From assembly GCA_050247075.1 (NCBI GenBank), contig JBFWUW010000023.1, forward strand, positions 1 to 64,000: DNA of 64,000 bases, written 5' to 3'. The notes under the pieces were generated by a model. That model did not search any database, was not told where the DNA came from, and saw only the letters and a list, made by a program, of their open reading frames with translations. Positions 9,270 through 20,789 of the stretch are shown here, one piece after another. Position 1 is the first letter of the stretch, and each line of letters begins with the position of its first letter. Both the position numbers and the translations under genes were made by a program. Origin of the DNA: JBFWUW01 sp050247075. Its GTDB lineage: Bacteria > Planctomycetota > Planctomycetia > Pirellulales > JBFWUW01.

Positions 9270-10589
9270 TCAATCCAGATCGCGCACGCCGGCAATCAGC
9301 TTGATGAAGTCGTGGTTCGACTTGTGCTTGCCCAATTGCTTCGTGAGCTGCTCCATGGCGTCGACATGGTGCATGCTGCTCAGCGTGCGCCGCAACATGG
9401 TCACGGCGTGCAAAGTGTTGGGGTCCAGCAGCTTTTCCTCGCGGCGCGTGCCCGACTGGCTGATGTCGATTGCGGGCCAAACACGGCGATCAGCCAGTTT
9501 ACGGTCGAGCACCAGTTCCATGTTGCCGGTCCCCTTGAACTCCTGGAAAATCAGCTCGTCCATGCGGCTGCCTGTGTCGATCAGGGCGGTGCCCACAACA
9601 GTCAGCGATCCCCCCTCTTCAAACACGCGGGCCGTGGCGAACAGCTTCTTGGGAATATCCATCGCCTTGACATCGACACCGCCCGACATGGTGCGGCCCG
9701 AATTGCCGACCCACTTATTGAAGGCCCGGGCCATGCGAGTGATAGAGTCCATCAGCAGGAAGACATCGCGGCCCATCTCGGCCAATCGCCGTGCTCGCTC
9801 CAGTACCAACTGCGACAAACGGACATGGCTTTCCACGTCGCGGTCGAGGCTGCTGGCCACGACCTCGGCCGTGGGAGCATTGCGCTTCATGTCGGTGACT
9901 TCTTCCGGACGCTCATCAATCAGCAGAATGATGAGCTTGATGTCCGGGTAGTTTTCAGACATGGCATGGCTGATCTGCTGTAACAAAATAGTCTTGCCGG
10001 TGCGTGGCGGAGCAACGATCAGGGCACGTTGTCCCTTGCCGATCGGCGTCAGCAGGTCCATCACACGCGGGCTGAGAGGCTCTTTGCCCGTCTCCAACTT
10101 CAACCAGGATTCCGGGTTGATGGGAGTCAATTGGTCAAAGACCTTGACGTTGACGTAGTCCTCCGGCTTGATGCCGTCCACGTCGACGATTTCCTTGAGC
10201 CGCGGACCCTGCTGTTTGCGGCTCTGCTGCATCATGCCATTGATCAGCAGCCCCTCGCGAAGATGGAACTTTTCGATCATCGTGCCGGGCACGAAAGGAT
10301 CGGTACGCTCGCGTGAATAATTGTTCTTGGGGTCGCGGAGAAAGCCGTAACCGTTGGGGTGCAACTCCAAAATGCCCGAGGCGGGTTCCAATGGCAACGG
10401 TTCGCCGTTTTCGCCGAGTTCGTTCTCAGGTGGAGGGACAAAACCGTTGTCACCGCGAGGCTGGCGCGATTGATGCTGGCGACGTCTGCCGCCGCCTTGG
10501 GGCGGTCTGCCGCCTCCGCCTCCGCCGCCCTGTTGCTGCTCACCCGGCCCGCCACGGCCCCGATAACGGCTTCGCTTCTTTCTTGTCAT
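9270..10589 (-). CDS. rho: Transcription termination factor Rho
   Basis: This 439-residue protein is a hexameric RNA-dependent ATPase that ends transcription. Residues 1-60 are a Gly/Arg/Gln-rich low-complexity extension. Residues 70-140 form the cold-shock-like RNA-binding domain (GILELHPNGYGFLRD). The RecA-type ATPase follows, with Walker A APPRTGKT (193-200), Walker B ILLIDERPEEV, and the Q/R-loop and arginine-finger regions (SGGVDVKAMDIPKKLFATAR, GTRREEKLLDP). The start at ATG 10589 keeps the basic extension, which is common in Rho of high-GC and PVC bacteria and may add RNA binding or drive condensation. The gene appears monocistronic behind an 870-base upstream gap. Identity is essentially certain. 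Confidence 0.98.
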   Translation of the reverse strand: MTRKKRSRYRGRGGPGEQQQGGGGGGGRPPQGGGRRRQHQSRQPRGDNGFVPPPENELGENGEPLPLEPASGILELHPNGYGFLRDPKNNYSRERTDPFVPGTMIEKFHLREGLLINGMMQQSRKQQGPRLKEIVDVDGIKPEDYVNVKVFDQLTPINPESWLKLETGKEPLSPRVMDLLTPIGKGQRALIVAPPRTGKTILLQQISHAMSENYPDIKLIILLIDERPEEVTDMKRNAPTAEVVASSLDRDVESHVRLSQLVLERARRLAEMGRDVFLLMDSITRMARAFNKWVGNSGRTMSGGVDVKAMDIPKKLFATARVFEEGGSLTVVGTALIDTGSRMDELIFQEFKGTGNMELVLDRKLADRRVWPAIDISQSGTRREEKLLDPNTLHAVTMLRRTLSSMHHVDAMEQLTKQLGKHKSNHDFIKLIAGVRDLD

Positions 10590-11459
10590 GCCTCACCTGT
10601 GGTCGGACTGTGACGCGGCGAAGCTGTCGAATTAGTTCGCCAGATGCGCGCGGAGTCCACGCCAACGAATAGAACGAATAGCAACACAAAGTGCGGCTAT
10701 CCACAAATTAGAGATCAATTCTCGCGCAGTTCACGGAGAATCGTACGAGCCGACGCGAAAAGCGCACGACCAACAAGGGCCACGCCTTAAACGTTTCGGC
10801 CAGAACCGACACCTAGCCGGCCGCCGCCACGTTCCCTTACCCCGAATCAACCGAACCTGGCAAATCGCGCCCGACAAATTGGGCACACCCATCTCAATGG
10901 CAGACCGACGCCAGATGCAGCGAAATCAAAAGGGGAAACAGAGGCGGGAAGGCACAAAAATTCTATTTACCCCGGTGAATTTAACCGCGTATGACACTGC
11001 TCAAACGCCGTTAAAACTCTAACAAGCGGGGAGAACGATCCCATTACTAACTTGCCAGGGACCGTGAGCCTAATAGTTAGGCAGAATGCAAACCTACGGG
11101 GTATCTTAACCGCGCTAAATGACGTGTCAAGACAAGTCTACCAATAAATTTGGGGAAATTGCTGGGGATGAAAAGGGGCGTTTCGGAAGTGCGGCTTGGT
11201 TCAACTCTCCTGCCTTACCCGGTACTTTCATCGCATTTGGAAGGCCGGGTGCTGTCATTGCCACATCCGCTGATTTTCCCCGAAAACCGGAAAACCCTTA
11301 TGACCGGCACATATTGTGTAATCGCTAGAGCGTTGATTGCCGATATCAGATCGGCGGGAGGCCGCGCGGATGCCACAGGCAAGCGCTGGGCAGGGCCGGT
11401 CCCCCGTACTTCCTGGGGATCTTCCATTTCTCGACATCGAATTGTCGCAAGGTTAAGCC
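10590..11459. other. 870-base gap upstream of rho and the thioredoxin gene
   Basis: No convincing gene was found. It separates the divergent rho (minus) and thioredoxin (plus) genes and must hold both promoters. A 6-bp hairpin GCCTAA-tag-TTAGGC lies at 11068-11082. Base composition is less GC-rich than the flanking genes. The side next to rho could be a long 5' leader, but no defined riboswitch was recognised. Confidence 0.5.
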
Positions 11460-12662
11460 ATGCGGAACATGAGACAGCTCATCCTTTCCTCCTTCGTCGC
11501 GCTGCTGCTGGTTGCGCCGGCTAGTGCCGAGGAACTTTCGCTTTGGGAAACTGACCTCGACACCGCGCGGCAGGAAGCGGCAACGAGCGGCCGGATGGTG
11601 CTGATCCATTTTTGGGCACCTTGGTGCGGCCCTTGCATGCAGCTCGACAAAGCTGTTCTGAGCAAGCCGACCGTCCTGGCCGATCTGCGGCGGCATGTGG
11701 TGCCGGTCAAGCTAAATGTCGATCAAAACGAGGCCGCTGCAGCCAAGTACGGAGTCAAATCGCTGCCTTGTGACGCAATCATCTCGCCGCAAGGCGAGCT
11801 CATCAAACTGGTCTCGAGCCCGCGAAACGCCGCGGCCTATGTAACGCAGATCTCCACGGTGGCGATCGCCGCCAAAGAGGAAATCGCCAGCCGCTACAAC
11901 CCGGCCGCCGCCGGCTTGGCCGCGGCTACAAACAACGGCACGCCTGCGGCAAGCATGCCTGCCGATTTCAACGGCCGGGTGGCCACGAATGTATCCGCCG
12001 GAGCCGTTGTCGCAACCGATGAACCTGGCGCGGACGAAGATGTCCTTCAGGCCCAAGAGTCCCCAGCAGCCGCTGAGGGGACTTCGCTGGCCGATCTGTA
12101 CGATCGCCCCGCTTTCGACGATGCACCGCCCCCGGCCGCACCCGCCCGGAATTCCGCGCCGCCCGATTACGATCAATCGCCCCCCTCCGAATACGATCAG
12201 CCGCCAGCGGCCGATTACGATCAGCCACCTGTCAGCGATGCCGGCTCAACCCCACCCGCGGGCGTGCGTCCCGTGGCCAGCGAACCCGCCGCAGAATTGC
12301 AATTGCCTGCTGGCAGCCCGCCCTTGGGTCTGGACGGTTTTTGCCCCGTCCATTTGGCCGAAGGCAAAAAATGGCTGCGCGGCGATACCCGGTACGGTGC
12401 CATCCACCGCGGCCGCACGTATCTGTTTGGATCGGAGTCTTGCCAAAAGAAGTTCCTGTCCAATCCTGACCGCTTCAGTCCGGTCATGCAGGGAAACGAC
12501 GTCATCGTGGCTCTGGAAGCAGGGCAAGAAGTTCCCGGACGGCGTGAATTTGGCGTGTTTTACGGCGACCATGTGTACCTGTTTGCCAATGAGGCTAACC
12601 GCGACCGGTTTGAGAACGAGCACCAGCGTTTCGCGGAAGCCGCCGCCAAGGTGGTCAAGTAG
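11460..12662 (+). CDS. Exported thioredoxin-fold protein with C-terminal YHS-like pair
   Basis: This 400-residue protein has a signal peptide (about 1-23, ending ASA) followed by a thioredoxin domain with the redox motif WCGPC (about residues 58-62). Its cis-Pro loop is KSLPCDAI, where an extra Cys follows the proline. A Pro/Ala-rich linker holds three tandem YDQ-type repeats (DYDQSPPS, EYDQPPA, DYDQPPV). The C-terminal 120 residues contain two YHS-like metal/heme-type modules (LDGFCPVHLAEGKKW...GSESCQKKFLSNPDRF and REFGVFYGDHVYLFANEANRDRFENEHQRF). The protein would act outside the cytoplasmic membrane in disulfide or metal handling. Start ATG 11460 follows AAGG. The fusion recurs in Planctomycetes as far as I recall; its exact role is unknown. 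Confidence 0.85.
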   Translation: MRNMRQLILSSFVALLLVAPASAEELSLWETDLDTARQEAATSGRMVLIHFWAPWCGPCMQLDKAVLSKPTVLADLRRHVVPVKLNVDQNEAAAAKYGVKSLPCDAIISPQGELIKLVSSPRNAAAYVTQISTVAIAAKEEIASRYNPAAAGLAAATNNGTPAASMPADFNGRVATNVSAGAVVATDEPGADEDVLQAQESPAAAEGTSLADLYDRPAFDDAPPPAAPARNSAPPDYDQSPPSEYDQPPAADYDQPPVSDAGSTPPAGVRPVASEPAAELQLPAGSPPLGLDGFCPVHLAEGKKWLRGDTRYGAIHRGRTYLFGSESCQKKFLSNPDRFSPVMQGNDVIVALEAGQEVPGRREFGVFYGDHVYLFANEANRDRFENEHQRFAEAAAKVVK

Positions 12663-12778
12663 CCGCGCATGCGGGCCTTCTAATTGACGCAACATCCCGT
12701 CAGCAATCCTTGGTACAATCGGAAACGGTCCGTTTTCGTGGTTGAACCCCTCGGATTGCATTTTGGGTGATGCGCCTC

Positions 12779-15652
12779 ATGTCGATGTCGTTGGAAGAGT
12801 CCGTCAATAGTTCCAGTGCCGGTTGGGTCGAAGATCTCTACGCGGAATATCTTCGCGATCCTCAAACGATACCCACCGAATGGCGGCAATACTTTGCCGC
12901 TTGGAATCAGGGTGCCAACGGCTTTGTGGCGGGCGGAAACGGCCAACCCGACACGCGGCCGCCGGCTGTCACCGAAGCCTCTTTTTTGGCGAGCCCTCCC
13001 AGTAAAGCCGAGGCTACGGCAGCCTCGATCGAGGATGACGAACCGACGGAAGCCGATACTTCGACACCGGCTGGCATTGCCTTGCGGCAAGAACGCATCG
13101 ACCGCCTGGTTCGGGCCTTTCGCGTCCGCGGGCATTTGATCGCCCGCTTTGACCCCCTAGGCCGCCCCCGCCGCGAACCGAGCGAACTCAAGCCCGCGTT
13201 CTACGGCCTGACGGAGGCCGACCTGGACTTGCCTTGTTCCACTCAACATCTAAAAGGGGCGGACGTCAGCACGGTGCGGACCGTGTTGTGGCGGATGAGC
13301 AACACCTACTGCCGGCACATTGGCGTGCAGTTCATGCACATCGACGATGCCACCAGCCGCGGCTGGCTGCAGGACCGCATGGAAGGGACCGAGAACCGAA
13401 TTCGCCTCAGCCGCGACGAGCAATTGCGCATCTTGCGCCGCCTGGCCGACGCCGTGATTCTGGAAGAGTTCATTCAAAAGAAGTACCTGGGTGCCAAGAG
13501 CTTTTCGCTGGAAGGGGGCGAAACGCTCATCCCTCTGTTGGACCTGGCGATTGAACATGCCGGCAGCCAGGGAGTCGAGGAGATCGTGCTGGGCATGGCG
13601 CACCGCGGACGGCTCAACGTGCTGGCCAACATCATGCGCAAAAGCCCGCAAGAAATCTTCCGCGAATTCGAGGATGTCGATACCGAGTTTCACCGCGGCC
13701 TCATCGATGTGAAGTACCACTTGGGGTACAGCAGCGATTGGAAGACCCGCGAGGGCCGCAACGTGCATCTCTCGCTCTGCTTCAACCCCAGCCATTTGGA
13801 GTTTGTCAATCCGGTTGCCTTGGGGCGGTTGCGGGCCAAGCAAGACCGCACGGGCGATTCCCAGCACGAACGGGGACTGGGAATCCTCATTCATGGCGAC
13901 GCGGCCTTCGCCGGCGAAGGCGTGGTGCAAGAAACGCTCAATCTGAGCAATCTCGACGGCTACAGCACCGGCGGCACGCTGCATGTCATTGTGAACAATC
14001 AGATTGGCTTCACCACCGGGCCCGATGACTCGCGGTCGTGCATTTATGCCACCGATGTCGCCAAGATGCTGCAGTCGCCCATTTTTCACGTCAACGGCGA
14101 ACACCCCGAGGCCGTGGCCCAGGTTGTGCGGTTAGCGCTCGACTTCCGCGACACTTTCAAACGAGACGTGGTCATCGACATGTATTGCTATCGACGTCGT
14201 GGCCACAACGAAGGCGACGAACCAGCCTTCACCCAGCCGTTGTTGTACAAGGCCATCGCCGAGCGGATGACCGTGTGGCAAGCCTATCTGGAGCATCTGG
14301 TGTTGCTGGGCGAGGTTTCGTCCGAGGCGGCCCAAGAAGTTGTCGATGAGCGCTGGGCACGGTTGGAACGTGAACTCTCCGTTGCCCGCAGCCAAGAATT
14401 CGTCCCTCGCGACGAGGCCTTCCAGGGGACATGGCGGCGCTACGTGGGCGGGCCGGATCAAGACGTGGCCGAAGTCGAGACTGGTGTTTCCCGTTCGCAA
14501 GCCACCGAGTTGCTGTCCTCGCTGGTGCGCCTGCCGGACGACTTTCACCCTCATCCCAAGATCGAGCGGTTGCTCAAGGCCCGGCAAGAAATGGCGCTCG
14601 GCAATGCGCCGCTCGATTGGGCCGCGGCCGAGGCGTTGGCCTTCGCCAGCCTGTCGGCCGATGGCAGCCGTATTCGGCTGTCAGGCCAAGATTCCGAGCG
14701 CGGCACGTTCAGCCAGCGGCACGCCGTCTTACACGATGTGGAGAACGGCAAGCGCTACATGCCGCTGGCCAACCTGTCGCCAGAACAAGCCCCCGTCGAG
14801 ATTTACAACAGCCCGCTTTCAGAGGCGGCCGTGCTTGGTTTCGACTATGGTTACAGCCTGGATTGCCCGGAAGGGTTGGTGATGTGGGAGGCCCAATTTG
14901 GCGACTTCTGCAACGCGGCCCAGGTGATTATCGATCAGTTTATCGCCGCGGCGGAAGACAAATGGCGGCGCGTTAGCGGCATTGTGCTGCTGTTGCCGCA
15001 CGGCTTTGAAGGTATGGGACCGGAACATTCCAGCGCCCGGCTGGAACGCTTTTTGAATCTTGCCGCCCGCGACAATATCCAGGTGGTCAACCCCTCCACG
15101 CCGGCTCAGTACTTTCACGTCTTGCGCCGCCAGGTGATGCGGGCCTGGCGCAAGCCGTTGGTGGTCATGACTCCCAAGAGCCTGCTGCGCAACCCTAAGT
15201 GCGTCTCCACCTTGGACGACTGCGCCAGCGGCATGTTCCGCCGCGTGCTGCCCGACACCCGTCCCGAGCCTTCGCGCGTTGAGCGTGTCTTGATGTGTTC
15301 CGGAAAAATCTATTACGAGCTGGAGAAACGTCGCGAGGAGTTAAACCGCGATGATCTCGCCATCGTGCGGATTGAGCAGCTCTACCCGTTTCCGCATGAA
15401 CAATTGCGGGCGGCGCTGGCCCCGTATCGCGATGGCACGCCCGTCTGCTGGGTGCAAGAAGAGCCGGAAAACATGGGGGCCTGGCAGTTTCTCAAGAGTA
15501 AGATGGACGACCGGCTGTTCGACCGTTTTCCGCTGTCGGGCGTGGTGCGGCCCGCCGCCGCCAGCCCCGCCACGGGATCGGCCAGCAGCCACAAGCTAGA
15601 GCAAGAAACCTTGCTCAACACGGCCTTTGGCACGCGCTTGCCAGCCAGTTGA
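12779..15652 (+). CDS. sucA: 2-oxoglutarate dehydrogenase E1 component
   Basis: This roughly 957-residue thiamine-diphosphate enzyme decarboxylates 2-oxoglutarate in the TCA cycle. The N-terminal segment WVEDLYAEYLRDPQTIPTEWRQYF is the E1o-specific helix. The motifs VLGMAHRGRLNVL, HGDAAFAGEGVVQE and NNQIGFTT mark the TPP/Mg2+ site, and the C terminus has the transketolase-like and E1 C-terminal domains (LPHGFEGMGPEHSSAR, EEPENMGAW). Several in-frame starts exist (GTG 12767, ATG 12770, 12779, 12785). I chose 12779 because GGGTG sits 9 bases upstream. The E2 gene follows after a 234-base gap containing a nested inverted repeat. A dedicated E3 gene is not in the window. Confidence 0.96.
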   Translation: MSMSLEESVNSSSAGWVEDLYAEYLRDPQTIPTEWRQYFAAWNQGANGFVAGGNGQPDTRPPAVTEASFLASPPSKAEATAASIEDDEPTEADTSTPAGIALRQERIDRLVRAFRVRGHLIARFDPLGRPRREPSELKPAFYGLTEADLDLPCSTQHLKGADVSTVRTVLWRMSNTYCRHIGVQFMHIDDATSRGWLQDRMEGTENRIRLSRDEQLRILRRLADAVILEEFIQKKYLGAKSFSLEGGETLIPLLDLAIEHAGSQGVEEIVLGMAHRGRLNVLANIMRKSPQEIFREFEDVDTEFHRGLIDVKYHLGYSSDWKTREGRNVHLSLCFNPSHLEFVNPVALGRLRAKQDRTGDSQHERGLGILIHGDAAFAGEGVVQETLNLSNLDGYSTGGTLHVIVNNQIGFTTGPDDSRSCIYATDVAKMLQSPIFHVNGEHPEAVAQVVRLALDFRDTFKRDVVIDMYCYRRRGHNEGDEPAFTQPLLYKAIAERMTVWQAYLEHLVLLGEVSSEAAQEVVDERWARLERELSVARSQEFVPRDEAFQGTWRRYVGGPDQDVAEVETGVSRSQATELLSSLVRLPDDFHPHPKIERLLKARQEMALGNAPLDWAAAEALAFASLSADGSRIRLSGQDSERGTFSQRHAVLHDVENGKRYMPLANLSPEQAPVEIYNSPLSEAAVLGFDYGYSLDCPEGLVMWEAQFGDFCNAAQVIIDQFIAAAEDKWRRVSGIVLLLPHGFEGMGPEHSSARLERFLNLAARDNIQVVNPSTPAQYFHVLRRQVMRAWRKPLVVMTPKSLLRNPKCVSTLDDCASGMFRRVLPDTRPEPSRVERVLMCSGKIYYELEKRREELNRDDLAIVRIEQLYPFPHEQLRAALAPYRDGTPVCWVQEEPENMGAWQFLKSKMDDRLFDRFPLSGVVRPAAASPATGSASSHKLEQETLLNTAFGTRLPAS

Positions 15653-15672
15653 GCAGACGTAGGCCGCGGAAT

Positions 15673-15822
15673 CGTAGGGTGGGACGAGCGGCCCTTGAAG
15701 TTCTAAACAAACGCGGTTTATCCGCGATGTCCCACCAATACCGCAGGATAGCAACAATGGTGGGACATCGCGGAGAAGCCTCAATCATATAGTCCGTCAC
15801 TGGCCGCTTGTCCCACCCTACG
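15673..15822. repeat. Nested inverted repeat between E1 and E2 genes
   Basis: The outer arms are 15673-15692 and 15803-15822 (19 of 20 bases complementary, core GTAGGGTGGGAC / GTCCCACCCTAC). The inner arms are 15722-15737 and 15758-15773 (16 of 16 complementary, CCGCGATGTCCCACCA). The transcript could fold into one long hairpin between the E1 stop and the E2 start. The shared TGTCCCACC core suggests repeat-element copies inserted in opposite orientation. Confidence 0.8.
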
Positions 15823-15886
15823 AGCGGCGGCCACGCGGCAAGAGCGATATCGGGAATCTGTTACTAACGTACTGTGGGAGCAGTCA

Positions 15887-17089
15887 ATGTCCGTTGAACT
15901 AAAAGTCCCCGCGGTGGGCGAGTCGATCACCGAGGTGCAGATAGGCCGCTGGCTAAAAAGTGAAGGCCAGTCGGCCAGTAAAGATGAGCCTTTGGTCGAG
16001 TTGGAAAGCGACAAAGCCACCGTGGAACTCCCCGCGCCAGAAGCAGGCCAGGTGGCCCGCATTCTCAAGCAACAGGGCGAAAAGGCCCAAGTTGGCGAGG
16101 TGATCGGCTATTTGGAGACCGCGGAATCCAAGACTTCCTCTCCATCGTCCGCGGCTCCCCCCGATGTAGTCGCGGAAACCAAGCCCGCCGAGCAAGAGTC
16201 CAAACCCGCCGCCAAACCGGCCCAGCCAACCCCCGCAGCCGAGGCCGAACCACGATCCAAGCCAGAATCCAAGCCAGCGCAGCCCGCTGCGCAACCGCCG
16301 GCGATTGCGCCGGCCGCCAAGCCGGCTGCCTCGGTCCCCGCGCAGTCGTTTGGCTTGCCTTTGGCCGATTGGGCTGCCGACAACCAGCCTCGGCAAGAAA
16401 AAACGGTTCCCATGTCGCCGCTGCGACGGCGGATTGCCGAACGCCTGGTGGAAGCCCAACAGACCGCGGCGCTACTGACGACGTTCAACGAAATTGATAT
16501 GTCGCGGGTCATCGCCTTGCGGAACCTGCACAAAGAGAGTTTCCAGCGGCAGTATGGCGTCAAGCTGGGCTTCATGTCGTTTTTCGTGCGGGCCACCATC
16601 GACGCTCTGCGACATGTGCCGCAAGTGGGGGCCGAGGTCCGTGGCCAGGACGTGGTCTACCGCAACTATGCCGATATCGGCATTGCCGTGGGAAGCGGCA
16701 AGGGGCTGGTCGTGCCGGTCCTGCGTGACGCCGAGCGGATGTCGTTTTCGCAGATCGAACTGGCCATCTCCGACTTCGCCCACCGCGCCCAAGAAAACCA
16801 ACTCAAACTGGAGGAACTTCGCGGCGGCACATTCACCATCAGCAACGGCGGCGTATATGGATCTCTGCTGTCGACGCCTATCGTCAACCCTCCGCAAAGC
16901 GGTATCTTGGGGCTGCACGCCATTCAAGACCGGCCGATCGCGTTGGAGGGGCAAGTCGTCATCCGCCCCATGATGTATGTGGCGTTGACTTACGACCATC
17001 GCATTGTAGATGGCCGCGAGGCGGTGACTTTCCTTCGTCGCATCAAGGACGTGATCGAAGAGCCGGTCCGCCTGCTGCTGGACGTGTAA
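15887..17089 (+). CDS. sucB: Dihydrolipoyllysine succinyltransferase (E2 of 2-oxoglutarate dehydrogenase)
   Basis: This 400-residue acyltransferase moves the succinyl group from E1 to CoA. Residues 1-78 form one lipoyl domain with the modified lysine in ESDKATVE (Lys44). Residues 80-165 are an Ala/Pro/Lys-rich flexible linker. Residues 180-400 form the catalytic domain with the active-site motif DHRIVDGREAV (His and Asp). No peripheral-subunit-binding domain can be seen between linker and catalytic core. The start at ATG 15887 has GGGAG just upstream. Pairing with the upstream E1 gene supports succinyl rather than acetyl specificity. Confidence 0.95.
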   Translation: MSVELKVPAVGESITEVQIGRWLKSEGQSASKDEPLVELESDKATVELPAPEAGQVARILKQQGEKAQVGEVIGYLETAESKTSSPSSAAPPDVVAETKPAEQESKPAAKPAQPTPAAEAEPRSKPESKPAQPAAQPPAIAPAAKPAASVPAQSFGLPLADWAADNQPRQEKTVPMSPLRRRIAERLVEAQQTAALLTTFNEIDMSRVIALRNLHKESFQRQYGVKLGFMSFFVRATIDALRHVPQVGAEVRGQDVVYRNYADIGIAVGSGKGLVVPVLRDAERMSFSQIELAISDFAHRAQENQLKLEELRGGTFTISNGGVYGSLLSTPIVNPPQSGILGLHAIQDRPIALEGQVVIRPMMYVALTYDHRIVDGREAVTFLRRIKDVIEEPVRLLLDV

Positions 17090-17109
17090 CCGGCGTACGC
17101 TTGCCCTTA

Positions 17110-18186
17110 CTACGCCCAAACCACGCCCTTGGTGGCGTCACCCTGTGGAGCAGCCACGATCTGTCCGATGGTCCAATTGGGCAGCCCCAGGTCTTCAAGC
17201 TGGGCCGAAATGCTTTGTGCAAAGTGCTGGCTGACGACCAGTACCATGCCAATGCCCATATTGAAGACTCGGTCCATTTCATCCGCTTCCACGTCGCCCA
17301 ATTTCGCCAGCCAGGGAAAGACGGGCGGCACGGGCCAGCTTTGGCGTTCTATGACCGCTTGCGTGCCGGCGGGGATGATCCGTTCCAGGTTTTCGTGCAA
17401 TCCGCCCCCCGTGATGTGCGCAATGCCGTGGACGACACTCTTCACGCGATAATGGCCCATCACGGCCCGCAGGCCGCGAACGTAGATCCGCGTTGGCGTC
17501 AGCAGTTCCTCGCCAACCGTGCGGCCCAGTTCCTCGACGAAGTCATCCGCGCCCAGCTTTAGATCCTTGAAGACGATCTTGCGGACCAGGCTGAATCCGT
17601 TGGAGTGCAGCCCGCTCGAGGCAATCCCCAAGATGCTGTCGCCGGGGGAAATAGCGCGGCCGTCGATCATCCGCTTCCGCTCGACAACGCCCACGCAAAA
17701 GCCGGCCATGTCGTAATCGCCGCGGGCGTAAATGTCGGGCATGATCGCCGTCTCGCCCCCCAGCAACGCGCAGTCGGCATCCAGGCAGCCTTGCGTAACA
17801 CCAGCCACGATCTGCTCCAGCAGGGCCGGTTCATCGTGCGACATGGCCACGTAGTCCAGAAAGAACAACGGCTCGGCACCGCAGCACAAGGCATCGTTGA
17901 CACTCATGGCCACCAGGTCGATGCCGACCGTGTCGTGTCGATTGGCCTGCGTGGCCACCTTGAGCTTGGTCCCCACACCGTCGGTGCAAGAAACCAACAC
18001 GGGGTCTTGATAGTTTCGGGCGAACAGGCGGCTGGCGAAGTCGAGCTGAAACAGCCCGGCAAAGCCGCCGTCGAGCCGTACCACGCGCGGCGTAAAAGTG
18101 CGGTGGATAAACCGCTGCACGCGGTCCATCGAGTCGTCGTACAGGTCGAGATCGACCCCGGCGTCTTTGTAAGTTGTCTTGGCCAT
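17110..18186 (-). CDS. purM: Phosphoribosylformylglycinamidine cyclo-ligase
   Basis: This 358-residue AIR synthetase performs the fifth step of purine synthesis, closing the imidazole ring of FGAM with ATP. Family motifs are present: VSCTDGVGTKLKVA, AMSVNDALCCGAEPLFFLDY, LLGGETAIMPDIY and ITGGGLHENL. The start at ATG 18186 (MAKTTYKDAGVDLD) matches the family's KDAGVD beginning; reading further upstream gives an Arg/Cys-rich stretch that is probably untranslated. The gene is convergent with the E2 gene (20-base gap) and divergent from glgX. Confidence 0.96.
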   Translation of the reverse strand: MAKTTYKDAGVDLDLYDDSMDRVQRFIHRTFTPRVVRLDGGFAGLFQLDFASRLFARNYQDPVLVSCTDGVGTKLKVATQANRHDTVGIDLVAMSVNDALCCGAEPLFFLDYVAMSHDEPALLEQIVAGVTQGCLDADCALLGGETAIMPDIYARGDYDMAGFCVGVVERKRMIDGRAISPGDSILGIASSGLHSNGFSLVRKIVFKDLKLGADDFVEELGRTVGEELLTPTRIYVRGLRAVMGHYRVKSVVHGIAHITGGGLHENLERIIPAGTQAVIERQSWPVPPVFPWLAKLGDVEADEMDRVFNMGIGMVLVVSQHFAQSISAQLEDLGLPNWTIGQIVAAPQGDATKGVVWA

Positions 18187-18605
18187 GACGACGCTAGCAC
18201 ACTCTGTAAAAACGGCGGTTCCATCGCCGATACCGAATGCCCGCTCCTTGACACCTTGATACAACCGCCACAAACTACCCATTCGCGCGGGCGGATGCGC
18301 GGACGACATTGCACGTTGTACGATAGTCAGCCAGCAGCGACAAGCGACCAATGCCCGCTGGCACAAAGGCCGATTAGTCTACCGGTTTGCCAGTGCTGTC
18401 GCCTGCCTCAATCGTTGTAATCCGTTATATTCTCCTGGGTTTCCAGGCTATGCAATCGGCATGGATTGCCCCGTCGCATCCGTGGGAATACTCCTTCAAG
18501 TCCACGGGTCCGCACGCCCGATTCGACCAGATGAGAATAGGGCCGTCCATTGGCCAAGACTCCGCACCAAAGGCTAGCTGGCTCCGCGTAACGAGAAAGA
18601 AACCA
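18187..18605. other. Gap between divergent purM and glgX
   Basis: These 419 bases hold no supported gene. They should contain the promoters of both flanking divergent genes. An AT-rich stretch near 18420-18432 (gttatattc) could be a -10 region for glgX, but no matching -35 was clear. No PurR-like or riboswitch element was recognised. Confidence 0.4.
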
Positions 18606-20693
<2,088 letters not shown>

Positions 20694-20789
20694 CAATCCG
20701 GTGAGGCATCGCGGTCGCGTTTGCGGTATAGTTGGTGGATGAGAAGTCCAAGGGGATTTCCTACCAAGAACACCGCGGCAGCGACATTC

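Noticed and set aside
11119..11524. Short frames in the gap before the thioredoxin gene
   Set aside because: They lack ribosome sites and plausible protein features, and the longer one overlaps the thioredoxin signal peptide in another frame.
16000..16460. Minus-strand frame opposite the E2 linker
   Set aside because: It mirrors the Ala/Pro/Lys linker codons and gives Gly/Arg-rich low-complexity protein, a typical artefact of GC-rich repeats.
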